From Chthoniobacterales bacterium (GTDB lineage Bacteria; Verrucomicrobiota; Verrucomicrobiia; Chthoniobacterales; UBA10450), in the NCBI GenBank assembly GCA_035274845.1, contig DATENU010000006.1, forward strand, positions 50,240 to 114,239: a stretch of 64,000 nt of DNA. Direction: 5' to 3'. The position numbers were made by a program, and so were the translations under genes. A model generated the notes under the pieces. The model saw only the letters and a program-made list of their open reading frames with translations. It did not search any database and was not told where the DNA came from. Within the stretch, counting starts at the first letter, position 1. Every line of letters begins with the position of its first letter. Below are positions 51,598 through 59,825 of this stretch, piece after piece.

Positions 51598-53298
51598 CTA
51601 CAACTGGTTGCTCAGGACCACCCGTCGTCCGCAGGCGGTGACCTGATGGTAAATATGAACGCGGTCAGTGATCAATTGCCGCCAATAGGAGACCCGCTGT
51701 TCTTCGATGATCAAATAGATCGGGTCCGCCCGGTTCCAGGCTTCGAGAACAAAATGTTCGTCGAGATATTGGTTCTGGAAATCACCGTTCTGCTCGAAGG
51801 CATCGGGCGATTGGTTCACGAAAAAGAACTTCTTGTTTAGGTAGAAGCTCAGGCTGTTTCCATCCCGCAACTTTCCTTCAAAGAGAACCTGGCCGCGGCT
51901 TCCCAGTCGCGGGTTCAGGAATTGAGCAGCTTCGGCGAGGGACAAATAGGGAGCGACTCGCGAAGCGCCTTCGGTTAGTCCGAATCCGATCGGCACCATG
52001 GCGCCCAGGAGCAGACATAATGCAATTTCGGCGCGATTTTTTGCGGCAAAATAGAGCGCGGGCAGAGTGAAAACGAGCAATGACGCCATCATGAGCGGCG
52101 GCAGCAACGGAAGAGTGATCGAATCGGGAAGATTGGGCGCGATCAGCGGAGCGAGCTTTGCTGGAGCGAAGAAAGCCATGCCGGCAATCGCGACACCGGC
52201 CGCCAGAACAAATGCGATACCCACCAGACGGAGCGAACGAGCCATTCGTTCCCAGGCGCAGGCCGCGAAGAGGGCAAACGCCGGCCAGGCGCTCATCGAG
52301 GAGGTGGCCTGACGTTCGCCGGCGAAAAGCAGCCAGAGAATGACGATGGCCGCCCAACAAAGCGGCAGCGCATCGGCAAACGTGAATTCACTGCGACGAA
52401 TTATTTTGCGCAGGGCGAAAATCAACCCGGGAAGAATGAGAAGGAGAGTCGGGAACCACCAGCCGAAGTGGAGCGCGAGAAACTGCCAGAGCGGCAGAGC
52501 GGGTTCCCTCCGGCCGCTCAGGAAATGGGATAGGAAGCCCGGAAAATGCCGTTGCGCCCAGATGAACCAGGGGGTCACGAAGGCCGCGAAAAGAAGCAGG
52601 TAACGCCAATCCAACAGAAGCGCAAAACGGAGCCGCGCTTCCCGGAAGAAGATCGCCAGGAGGACAAAAAGCCCGGCGAGACACAGGATGACCCCCGGAC
52701 CTTTGGCCAGAAAGGCCAGGCCAGCGCACAACCAAAAACCGGCAAACCACGCGGGACGGAGCTTGCGTTGCTGGTAACCGCAAACGGCGCAATAAACGGC
52801 GCCCGTGAACAACAAGGTGAAGACGGAATCGAACGTGACCATTCGTCCGAGCGCGAAGACTCCTCCGGAACAGAGAAGAATGAGCCCGGCGGCAAAACCA
52901 CGCCAATACCCGGCCAGCCGTTCGCCGATGAGAAAGGTGAGCGCGATTGCGCCAATCGTAGCCAGCGCGATTGGCACCCGGGCCGCAGCCGCGCTCACGC
53001 CAAAGATTTCAAACGAGAGCGCGATCGACCAATAGACCAGCGGGGGTACCTGCAACTGCGGAACACCGTTGTTGGTGGGGAGAAGCCAATGCCCGGTTTC
53101 CAGCATCTCTTTCGCGCCGGACGCGAGCTGACCTTCGACGCCATCGAACAGATCGCCCCGCGCCGCCGTTCCGATGTGGAGGAGGGCGGCGAGCGTGAGG
53201 AGGAGGACCAGCAGAGCGTGACGCGTCGGCGGCGGATTGAGGACTTGCGGCTCGAGGAAGGTGTCTTCGAGCGAGAGACTGCGCGCGCCGGCGACCAT
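51598..53298 (-). CDS. GT39-type membrane glycosyltransferase (ArnT-like)
   Basis: A 566-residue integral protein with about 11-12 transmembrane segments. It has the ArnT/PMT pattern: an acidic first periplasmic loop (ARGDLFDGVEGQLA), a VPPLVYW motif and RVPIALATIGAIAL. A C-terminal periplasmic domain of about 110 residues (GQVLFEGKLRDGNSLSFYL) follows. Such enzymes move sugars from polyprenyl phosphate carriers onto lipid A or proteins. It follows ybgC by nine bases in a minus-strand envelope operon, so a lipid A or LPS decoration is likely. Confidence 0.85.
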   Translation of the reverse strand: MVAGARSLSLEDTFLEPQVLNPPPTRHALLVLLLTLAALLHIGTAARGDLFDGVEGQLASGAKEMLETGHWLLPTNNGVPQLQVPPLVYWSIALSFEIFGVSAAAARVPIALATIGAIALTFLIGERLAGYWRGFAAGLILLCSGGVFALGRMVTFDSVFTLLFTGAVYCAVCGYQQRKLRPAWFAGFWLCAGLAFLAKGPGVILCLAGLFVLLAIFFREARLRFALLLDWRYLLLFAAFVTPWFIWAQRHFPGFLSHFLSGRREPALPLWQFLALHFGWWFPTLLLILPGLIFALRKIIRRSEFTFADALPLCWAAIVILWLLFAGERQATSSMSAWPAFALFAACAWERMARSLRLVGIAFVLAAGVAIAGMAFFAPAKLAPLIAPNLPDSITLPLLPPLMMASLLVFTLPALYFAAKNRAEIALCLLLGAMVPIGFGLTEGASRVAPYLSLAEAAQFLNPRLGSRGQVLFEGKLRDGNSLSFYLNKKFFFVNQSPDAFEQNGDFQNQYLDEHFVLEAWNRADPIYLIIEEQRVSYWRQLITDRVHIYHQVTACGRRVVLSNQL

Positions 53299-53307
53299 GG
53301 GAATTTG

Positions 53308-53739
53308 TTAGGTTGGCGCCGAATCCGGAAGGCGGTATCGATCCCAGTCGTCCGGCACCCGGAGCAACTTCGCTTCGGGCATCTGAATGATCGCGAGCAT
53401 CTGGCGGCAATCCGCAATCAGGGTGTCGTCGACGGGTCGCACAATCCTGAATGCGCACCAGAACCGCACTCGTTCGAGACGATCAAGCCAGCCTTCCACC
53501 ACGAGCTTGTCCCCCAGTTTCGCCGCGCGTCGGTAATCGATTTCCGTCCGGACAACCACCGGATATTTTTGGTTCTCCGCCATGGTGGCGAGGCCGAGGC
53601 CAAGTTCCCCGGCGAGAAGCGTGCGGGCCACCTCGATGAACCGCAGATAGGCGATGTTATGGACGACCGCCGCACAATCGGTATCGAAAAACATCACCTG
53701 ATGCTCGGTGCGAATCCGAGGCGCGCTTTCGTTCAACAT
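53308..53739 (-). CDS. ybgC: YbgC-type acyl-CoA thioesterase (hot-dog fold)
   Basis: A 143-residue 4-hydroxybenzoyl-CoA thioesterase family protein. The conserved VMFFDTDCAAVVHNIAYLRF has the catalytic Asp and the loop His; VVRTEIDYRRAAKLGDKL and RVRFWCAFRIV form the hot-dog sheet. In E. coli, YbgC is linked to Tol-Pal and phospholipid metabolism. Here it sits between the LpxL-WaaF fusion and a GT39 gene in an envelope operon. Confidence 0.87.
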   Translation of the reverse strand: MLNESAPRIRTEHQVMFFDTDCAAVVHNIAYLRFIEVARTLLAGELGLGLATMAENQKYPVVVRTEIDYRRAAKLGDKLVVEGWLDRLERVRFWCAFRIVRPVDDTLIADCRQMLAIIQMPEAKLLRVPDDWDRYRLPDSAPT

Positions 53740-53802
53740 TCGAAAGCATCATTTCCGAACCGTTGGTGAAAGCAACGGAATTGTCGGGTGGACGCCGCCG
53801 AG

Positions 53803-55758
53803 TCAGTTCCCGAATTGACGCGTCGCCGGATGATCACGGCGCAAAGTCGCCTCCCACTTGTCGAGGAACTCGGAAACCGATCCGGCGACTTCCTCTACGG
53901 TGATTGCCTTCATGCATCGGAAATCGATCGGGCATTCGCGGAGAAAGCAGGGACTGCATTCCACTTGATGGCGAATAATGCGATGCCCGGTTCCGAGCGG
54001 ACCGGTCAGACGGGGCTCCGTCGAGCCGAAGAGGGCCACGACCGGAACACCCAAAATCGTGGCGAGATGCATTGTCCCGGTGTCGTTGGTGAGGAGCAGG
54101 GCGCACTCGCTTAATTCGGCAATGAGTTCTTCCAGCGTCGTTTTGCCAATTCGGTTGATGCAGCTGCCGCCGAGCGTCGCCGCGATCGCGGCGCCGGTTT
54201 CCTCATCGTTGGCCGTTCCGAAAAGGATCCATTGGACCGGCCGCTGACTGGCAATCGTTTGAGCGGCCTCAGCGAAACGCTCCGGAAGCCAGCGCTTGGC
54301 CGGACCGTATTCGGCCCCCGGGCACAACCCAACTTTCACACTGGCGCCATTCGTTTTCCCGCGTGGCAAAAAGTGCCCCTTCGGCGGCGGCTCGGATGGT
54401 CCGCCGAGCTCGCGCGCGATTTGGAGGTAGCGGTAGACCTGGTGTTCGATGGGGCCGAGCCGCGGAGACTCCGGGACGATCTGGTTCAGCAGCCAGCGGC
54501 GATGATGTCCGCGGTAGCCGAGCCGGCGGGGCACCCCGGCGAGCCAGACTTCCAGGGCAGTCCGCAATGAATTTGGAAAGAGGACGGCGACATCGAACCG
54601 CGGCCGCTGGCGCAACGCTCGCACCGCCTTGGTCAGCGAACCGCTCGCCAGGCCGATGATTTCGTCGACCTCGGGCACGAGTTTCCAAACCGCGACGAGC
54701 TTTTCCGGGACCGCGATCGTGATGTGGGCATCCGGTCGTCCCGCCTTGATTGCGCGCACGGCCGGTATGCTGATGACATTGTCGCCGAGCCAGTTTGAGC
54801 CCCGGATCAGGATCCGAAACGGCTTCAACTCATCTGAGGGCATCGCAGGGGGAAGGTAAACGCCGCGCCGGTAATGCGTCAGGAGAAAATTCGGCCGCGG
54901 TGTCTTCCAACGGTTGTGCACCCAGAACCAATCCTCCGGGGCCGGCCGGATCTGTTGCTCGAGAACTTTGTTGCCTGCGAGAGTGATGGCGTTCACCGAG
55001 TCACCCGGGGAATCGATCCGCTCCGTAAAGACCATCCGCCAGCGGGCCGGTCCAACGGTGTGAACGGCGGCGGCCAGGACGGCGGCCCCGGTGCGTTTGG
55101 CCAACAGGGCGGAGAGTGGCGACGTCGACGCGAGCCGGCCAAAGAATGGCGTCCAAACTCCATGGTCGCCGGCATGTTGGTCCCCTAAAATTCCGATGAC
55201 CCCGCCCGAGCGAAGTAATTCAATCGGGCCATGGAATCCTTCGCTGCGATCGAACATTTCAACGCCGGTGCGTCCTCGCTTTCGGCGCACGTCCTCGTCG
55301 ACGTAGCGGTTCCCGAGCTTTTGATAAACGGTCGCGAGCCGGACGTAATCAACGCACCGGGGGAAAAGCTGCGCGAACAGTTCCCAGTTTCCGATATGGC
55401 TGAGGAGCACCACCACGGGCCGGCCGTTCCGGAGCTCCCGATGAACAGCCTCCAAATTTTCCGTCTCGAGATGCTTCGAGATTTTTTCCGGCGCCATCAA
55501 ACCCATTTTCCCGCTGGAGAACAGATTGGCGCCGAGCCTCTGGAAATGGCGGCGGGCGATGCGTCGCAATTCCGGCGTCGATTTTTCCCCGGAATAGGCA
55601 ATCTCCAGGTTACGCTGCGCCAGCCGGCGATAATGGGGGAGGAGCAGCCAGCCCAAAAAGCCCATCAATTGGCCGAACCAGAAAAGAAACCGCAACGGCA
55701 GGACGCGGACGAAGGTGGTTCCCGTCCGGTAGAGGAGATAAATGCTGAAATCGAGCAT
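53803..55758 (-). CDS. Fusion of a lipid A acyltransferase (LpxL-like) and an ADP-heptose:LPS heptosyltransferase (WaaF-like)
   Basis: One 651-residue frame holds two complete enzymes. Residues 1-300 are an LpxL/HtrB acyltransferase: a short N-terminal anchor, LLSHIGNWELFAQL (the His-x4-Asp/Glu region), and GILGDQHAGDHGVWTPFFG. Residues 312-650 are a GT9 heptosyltransferase of the WaaF type: RILIRGSNWLGDNVISIPAV at the start, GLCPGAEYGPAKRWL, and LLTNDTGTMHLATILGVPVVALFGSTEP. A short linker (RRGVYLPPAMPSDELKPF) joins them with no frame break. Both act on lipid A-core assembly at the inner membrane. It starts 23 bases from the divergent GT2 gene. Confidence 0.9.
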   Translation of the reverse strand: MLDFSIYLLYRTGTTFVRVLPLRFLFWFGQLMGFLGWLLLPHYRRLAQRNLEIAYSGEKSTPELRRIARRHFQRLGANLFSSGKMGLMAPEKISKHLETENLEAVHRELRNGRPVVVLLSHIGNWELFAQLFPRCVDYVRLATVYQKLGNRYVDEDVRRKRGRTGVEMFDRSEGFHGPIELLRSGGVIGILGDQHAGDHGVWTPFFGRLASTSPLSALLAKRTGAAVLAAAVHTVGPARWRMVFTERIDSPGDSVNAITLAGNKVLEQQIRPAPEDWFWVHNRWKTPRPNFLLTHYRRGVYLPPAMPSDELKPFRILIRGSNWLGDNVISIPAVRAIKAGRPDAHITIAVPEKLVAVWKLVPEVDEIIGLASGSLTKAVRALRQRPRFDVAVLFPNSLRTALEVWLAGVPRRLGYRGHHRRWLLNQIVPESPRLGPIEHQVYRYLQIARELGGPSEPPPKGHFLPRGKTNGASVKVGLCPGAEYGPAKRWLPERFAEAAQTIASQRPVQWILFGTANDEETGAAIAATLGGSCINRIGKTTLEELIAELSECALLLTNDTGTMHLATILGVPVVALFGSTEPRLTGPLGTGHRIIRHQVECSPCFLRECPIDFRCMKAITVEEVAGSVSEFLDKWEATLRRDHPATRQFGN

Positions 55759-55781
55759 GCGGAACCAGCGAGCCGAAGCTG

Positions 55782-58250
55782 GTGAATTTGGGCCGAAGCG
55801 TAAATTTGCCAGCGGGATGCTTCAATCAATATAATGTGCCTGTGTTGCCGTCGTCTTCTCATCCCATTCCGTCGGGTTTTGCGCAGGTGGTTGCGCGAAA
55901 ATTCGGCCGCGGCCCGTTCCTCGTGATTGGCGCCGAGCGCGAGGAGCTCGAGCGCCATTTTGAAAGCGCGAAGATTGGCGCAACGGTCCTCGCTTCGGTC
56001 GCCGAATTGCCGTCTCTGCGGTCGCAAAATGGAAGCTGGCCCGGGGTCGATCTGGCTATTTGGTTTTATCCACCAGAAGCCGGAGAAGATGAGGTTGCGG
56101 TGCAAGCGCTGCCGAGCTGCGCGCGGGAGATCCTTCTCCTCCCGGGAGCTGGAACGCAGCCCGCCAAGCGCCGGCCACTACTGGTCGATTCATTCGCCCG
56201 CGCAGGGATGCTGCCCGACTACGAGTGCGATCTCAGTGATTTCGATCCGGCTGGGCTTCGGCTGGTGCGGAAGGATCCGGAATCAGCGGACGTCCTCGTG
56301 CCGGCGGTGGAATCTGCTTTTGCGCGGCTCGACCGGCACGTCCGGGGATTGGAGCGCAGCCTGCGAACCCGAATGTCGGAGCTCGACGCCGCCGAACGCC
56401 ACATTTCGCGGCTCGAGGAGAAACTGCTGAAGCTGAAGGAAGCGAAACGGCAACTAAAACAACTCAAGGAAGAAAAGCAGGCGCTCCGCAAATCCCCCGA
56501 ACGCAAGGTCGGCCAGGTCTTGCTCGCTCCTTATTTGCTGCCCCAGCGCCTGGTGCGGGGAATCCGAAAGCGATTGCCGAACGCGAAAAAATCCCCGGGA
56601 CTTGCGAGTGAATATCAGGCCTGGTTTGAAGCCCACCGCGCGAAAGAATCGGAGTTCGATCGCTTGCGCAAAGAAAGCCGGGCTTTTGGATATCAACCGT
56701 GCATCAGCATTGTCACCCCGGTTTTTAATACGCCGATAAAATGGCTCGAGGAGTGCGTCGAGTCTGTCCTCGGGCAAATCTACGAAAAGTGGGAGCTCAT
56801 TCTGGTCGACGATAGTTCGACCGATCCGGAGCTTCTGAAGTTCCTGCCCGAACTCGCCGCGCGCGATCCCCGCATTGTTCTGGGAAAAGAGGCGGAGCGC
56901 GGCATTTCCGCTGCCTCAAATCGCGGAATCCAGCTCGCGCAGGGGGAATGGATTGGCTTTCTCGACCACGACGACGTGCTCGAACCCGATGCGCTCTCCG
57001 AACACGTCAGGTGGCTCCAGACGCATCGCGATGCGGATCTAGTTTACTCGGACGAAGACAAGCTGACCGAGCAGGGTCTCGACGCGCCGATCTTCAAGCC
57101 CGATTGGTCGCCCGATTATTTTCTTTCCTGCAATTACATCTGCCATTTCACGATCATCCGGCGCGACGTTCTCGAGGCGGTCGGAGGGTTTCGCTCGGAA
57201 TTCGACGGCGCGCAGGACTACGATCTTTTTCTCCGGATCAGCGAAAAGACGACCCGAATCGACCACATTCCGCGGGTGCTTTATCACTGGCGGCGCAGTC
57301 CTGGTTCCACGGCGGACAATATTCGGCGCAAGCCGGGTTCGCTCGAGACCGGCCGTCTCGCGCTGGAGGCGCATCTCGAGCGGGTTGGGGAATCGGGGCA
57401 CGTGACCGTGGACTGGCGCACCCATGCCTACTGGATCAAGCGTGAGTTCGCCGAAGCGAAAAAGATCTCGATCATCATCCCGGTGCGCGACCGGGTCGAT
57501 CTCCTGGCGCGGTGTCTCGATAGCCTGACGCGGGAGACAAGTTATGCGCCTTACGAGATCGTGATCGTGGACAACGACAGCAAATCGGAGGAAACGCGCG
57601 CCTATTTAGGCGGCCTCAAGCACCGGGTGCTGCATTACAGCGGCCCCTTCAATTACTCCGCGATCAATAATTTTGCGGTCGAACAAACCGACAGCCCCTG
57701 GCTCCTTTTCCTGAATAACGACACCGAAGTGATCGACAGCGAGTGGCTCACAATCATGGCGGAACATATCCAGCGCCCGGAGGTTGGCGCCGTGGGTCCG
57801 CGGCTTCTTTATCCGGATGACAGCGTGCAGCATGCAGGAGTCGTGGTGGGCGTGGGCGGAATCGCCGAGCACGCTTTTCGCGGTTTCCCGGCGGAAGCAC
57901 CCGGCGTCTGCCGGCAACTCCAGGTGACACGAAACTACAGCGCGGTGACCGGCGCCTGCCTGTTAACGCGGCGGGAAGTGTTTAACAAGGTCCGCGGATT
58001 TGATGAGGCACATCTCCCCGTTACCTTCAGCGATGTTGACCTTTGCCTGAAAATAAGGCGGGCCGGTTACCTCATCGTTTACACTCCGTTCGCCAAGTTG
58101 TATCACCATGAATCGCAGTCCCGCCGCCCCGCCGTGGAGCCGCTCGAAACGGAAGTCATGCGGGAACGCTGGCGGGCGCTTCTGGAGGACGATCCGTATT
58201 ACAATCCAAATCTTTCTCGCGAACGGGCCGATTTCTCGTTAGGCAAATAA
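55782..58250 (+). CDS. Double-domain family 2 glycosyltransferase
   Basis: An 822-residue protein. It has a degenerate N-terminal Rossmann-like region (about 30-185, no clear SAM motif), a coiled-coil linker (about 195-245), then two GT2 domains. The first has ISIVTPVFNTPIKWLEECV, DDSSTDPELL and FLDHDD with the metal-binding DxD. The second has ISIIIPVRDRVDLLARCL, IVDNDSKSEET and LNNDTEVI. Such tandem enzymes build repeating surface polysaccharides. The frame opens at a GTG (55782); a GTG in the following 20 codons is a possible alternative. It is 16 bases ahead of an RmlC-like gene. Confidence 0.88.
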   Translation: MNLGRSVNLPAGCFNQYNVPVLPSSSHPIPSGFAQVVARKFGRGPFLVIGAEREELERHFESAKIGATVLASVAELPSLRSQNGSWPGVDLAIWFYPPEAGEDEVAVQALPSCAREILLLPGAGTQPAKRRPLLVDSFARAGMLPDYECDLSDFDPAGLRLVRKDPESADVLVPAVESAFARLDRHVRGLERSLRTRMSELDAAERHISRLEEKLLKLKEAKRQLKQLKEEKQALRKSPERKVGQVLLAPYLLPQRLVRGIRKRLPNAKKSPGLASEYQAWFEAHRAKESEFDRLRKESRAFGYQPCISIVTPVFNTPIKWLEECVESVLGQIYEKWELILVDDSSTDPELLKFLPELAARDPRIVLGKEAERGISAASNRGIQLAQGEWIGFLDHDDVLEPDALSEHVRWLQTHRDADLVYSDEDKLTEQGLDAPIFKPDWSPDYFLSCNYICHFTIIRRDVLEAVGGFRSEFDGAQDYDLFLRISEKTTRIDHIPRVLYHWRRSPGSTADNIRRKPGSLETGRLALEAHLERVGESGHVTVDWRTHAYWIKREFAEAKKISIIIPVRDRVDLLARCLDSLTRETSYAPYEIVIVDNDSKSEETRAYLGGLKHRVLHYSGPFNYSAINNFAVEQTDSPWLLFLNNDTEVIDSEWLTIMAEHIQRPEVGAVGPRLLYPDDSVQHAGVVVGVGGIAEHAFRGFPAEAPGVCRQLQVTRNYSAVTGACLLTRREVFNKVRGFDEAHLPVTFSDVDLCLKIRRAGYLIVYTPFAKLYHHESQSRRPAVEPLETEVMRERWRALLEDDPYYNPNLSRERADFSLGK

Positions 58251-58266
58251 TCGGGTAGGATTTCTC

Positions 58267-59013
58267 ATGGCGAAACGGGACAAACAACTGTGGCAGGGAT
58301 TGAGCGGCGGTGCGCAAAAGGCGCTCGTTACCCGTGATTACGCGGCGGGAACCTTCGCCCAACAGGTGGCCGGAACGGGAGTTGAAGCCGGACTCCTGAC
58401 TTCGGCTGACCGGTCGGCTGCGGAAAACCGGGAAATCTGGATTCCCGGGGTCGAGATTTTCCCAAGGAAAATTCATCATCAGCGGCATCGGGGCTTGTTT
58501 GGCGAATTCGTTCGGCGCGAGGAGGGAGTCCTGGCGCGAATCGGCCTTTGGCCAGACCAATGGGCGACGGCCCGGATGTTCGGGCAGACGGCCAAGGGGT
58601 TTCATGTTCATCCGCCCAGCATTCCCAGGGGAAAAAAACCGGCCGACTGGATGCGTCGCCTTTTTGTGGACGAGCCGGAGAATTATTCTCTCCGCCGCTA
58701 TCAGGAGGAGCAATGGGACGTAATGTTTTTTGTGCAGGGTGTGGCTGAAATGATCCTGCGAGATGTTCGGGCGGGACTTCCCTCGCGCACGATGCGTTTT
58801 TTTATCGATGGTGACAATCATCCCGGCGCGAACAACGTAGGCATCGTCGTGCCGCCGGGAGTCGCGCATGCGATTCGAGGGGAGGGGGCGGAGGATCTCA
58901 TCATGGTTTATGGGACGAGCACCTCTTTCCGGCCGGAATTCGAAGGACGGATTGCAAGCGATGTGGAAACCGCCGGTTTGCCTGAATCGTGGGAACGTTT
59001 CCTGAACCTGTAG
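58267..59013 (+). CDS. RmlC-like cupin, possible sugar-nucleotide epimerase-like protein
   Basis: A 248-residue double-stranded beta-helix protein. It resembles dTDP-4-dehydrorhamnose 3,5-epimerase (RmlC): GLFGEFVRREEGVLARIGL, FHVHPPSIPRGKKPADWM, MFFVQGVAEMIL and GNNxxxxPPGVAHAIR-like NNVGIVVPPGVAHAIRG. The His in FHVHPP and the Asp/Lys set are compatible with epimerisation, but an N-terminal extension of about 60 residues is unusual. A good AGGA site precedes the ATG. It is followed by a terminator and probably ends the transcript with the GT2 gene. Confidence 0.8.
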   Translation: MAKRDKQLWQGLSGGAQKALVTRDYAAGTFAQQVAGTGVEAGLLTSADRSAAENREIWIPGVEIFPRKIHHQRHRGLFGEFVRREEGVLARIGLWPDQWATARMFGQTAKGFHVHPPSIPRGKKPADWMRRLFVDEPENYSLRRYQEEQWDVMFFVQGVAEMILRDVRAGLPSRTMRFFIDGDNHPGANNVGIVVPPGVAHAIRGEGAEDLIMVYGTSTSFRPEFEGRIASDVETAGLPESWERFLNL

Positions 59014-59083
59014 CGGCGGTCTATGACCGCCGTTTTTGCCCTCTCCACCCAAATCTCTCCGACGGTCAGAGACCGCCGCTACA
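59009..59083. repeat. 21-bp inverted repeat with an embedded terminator
   Basis: TGTAGCGGCGGTC...GACCG at 59009-59029 pairs with 59063-59083 at 20 of 21 positions. The RmlC-like stop codon TAG (59011-59013) lies in the left arm. The element resembles other GTAGCSG palindromes in this window such as that at 24509. Confidence 0.8.
59015..59037 (+). terminator. Intrinsic terminator after the RmlC-like gene
   Basis: GGCGGTC and GACCGCC form a perfect seven-base stem around TAT, followed by GTTTTT. It is the clearest Rho-independent terminator in the window and would end the GT2-cupin transcript before the methyltransferase gene. Confidence 0.75.
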
Positions 59084-59090
59084 AGATTGA

Positions 59091-59810
59091 ATGAAGCGAA
59101 GCTTCAACCCGGCCGAACCGGAATTGATGGATCGCCCCCAGCCGGTCACGCCGGAGTTGGCCAGCGACCTGCGGAATCTGCGCCAGCTCAATCGCTACTT
59201 CGGCAGCTATGCGTTGATCGAGCATTTCCTTGAGCGCTGGATTTTGCCCGGCTCCCGGATGCGTGTCCTCGATCTCGCCACCGGTTCCGGCGACATCCCC
59301 CGCCTCGTGGTCGACCACGCCCGAAAAGCCGGCGCGACGATCACTGTGGAAGCGGTCGATCAGCAGGCTTCGACCATTGAGATCGCCCGCGGCTTAAGCG
59401 GAGATTATCCCGAAATCACATTCCTGGAAGGCGACGCTCTTTCTTTTGGGGAAGGGGATTCACCCTATGACCTGGTGCTCTGCTCCCTGGCCCTTCACCA
59501 TTTCGACGAAAGTAGCGCGGTCCGAGTCCTCGCCCGCTGCCGGCAGCTCTCGAGCAAGTATGTCCTGGTCTCGGATTTGCGGCGCGGTCTTCTCGCCACC
59601 GTTGGTGTTTACCTTGTCACTGCGCTAATTTTCCGCGACCCGATGACTCGCGCCGACGGACGGACCTCCGCCGCGCGAGCCTTTTCCTTCCGCGAACTCC
59701 GCACGTTGGCCGAACGTGCCGGTTGGAAGGATTTCGGCCACGCCAAATTCGCCTTCGCCCGCCAGGCCATCTGGCTGGAGCCGAATTCCCAAGGTGACGT
59801 TCGCGGTTAG
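59091..59810 (+). CDS. Class I SAM-dependent methyltransferase
   Basis: A 239-residue methyltransferase with VLDLATGSGDIPRLVVDHA (motif I, SAM glycine loop), a DQQAS second acidic position, FLEGDALSFGEG, LCSLALHHFDE (motif IV/post-I) and a C-terminal FRELRTLAERAGW. Homologues often accompany polyketide or phenolic pathways, though nothing else of that kind is nearby. The 3' half has a frameshifted copy at 63312-63589. The gene is convergent with the delta-60 protein, 15 bases apart. Confidence 0.85.
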   Translation: MKRSFNPAEPELMDRPQPVTPELASDLRNLRQLNRYFGSYALIEHFLERWILPGSRMRVLDLATGSGDIPRLVVDHARKAGATITVEAVDQQASTIEIARGLSGDYPEITFLEGDALSFGEGDSPYDLVLCSLALHHFDESSAVRVLARCRQLSSKYVLVSDLRRGLLATVGVYLVTALIFRDPMTRADGRTSAARAFSFRELRTLAERAGWKDFGHAKFAFARQAIWLEPNSQGDVRG

Positions 59811-59825
59811 CGGTTGCGCGTCGCC

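Noticed and set aside
52546..53769. 407-residue frame antisense to the GT39 and thioesterase genes
   Set aside because: Highly charged composition without motifs; the sense genes are well supported.
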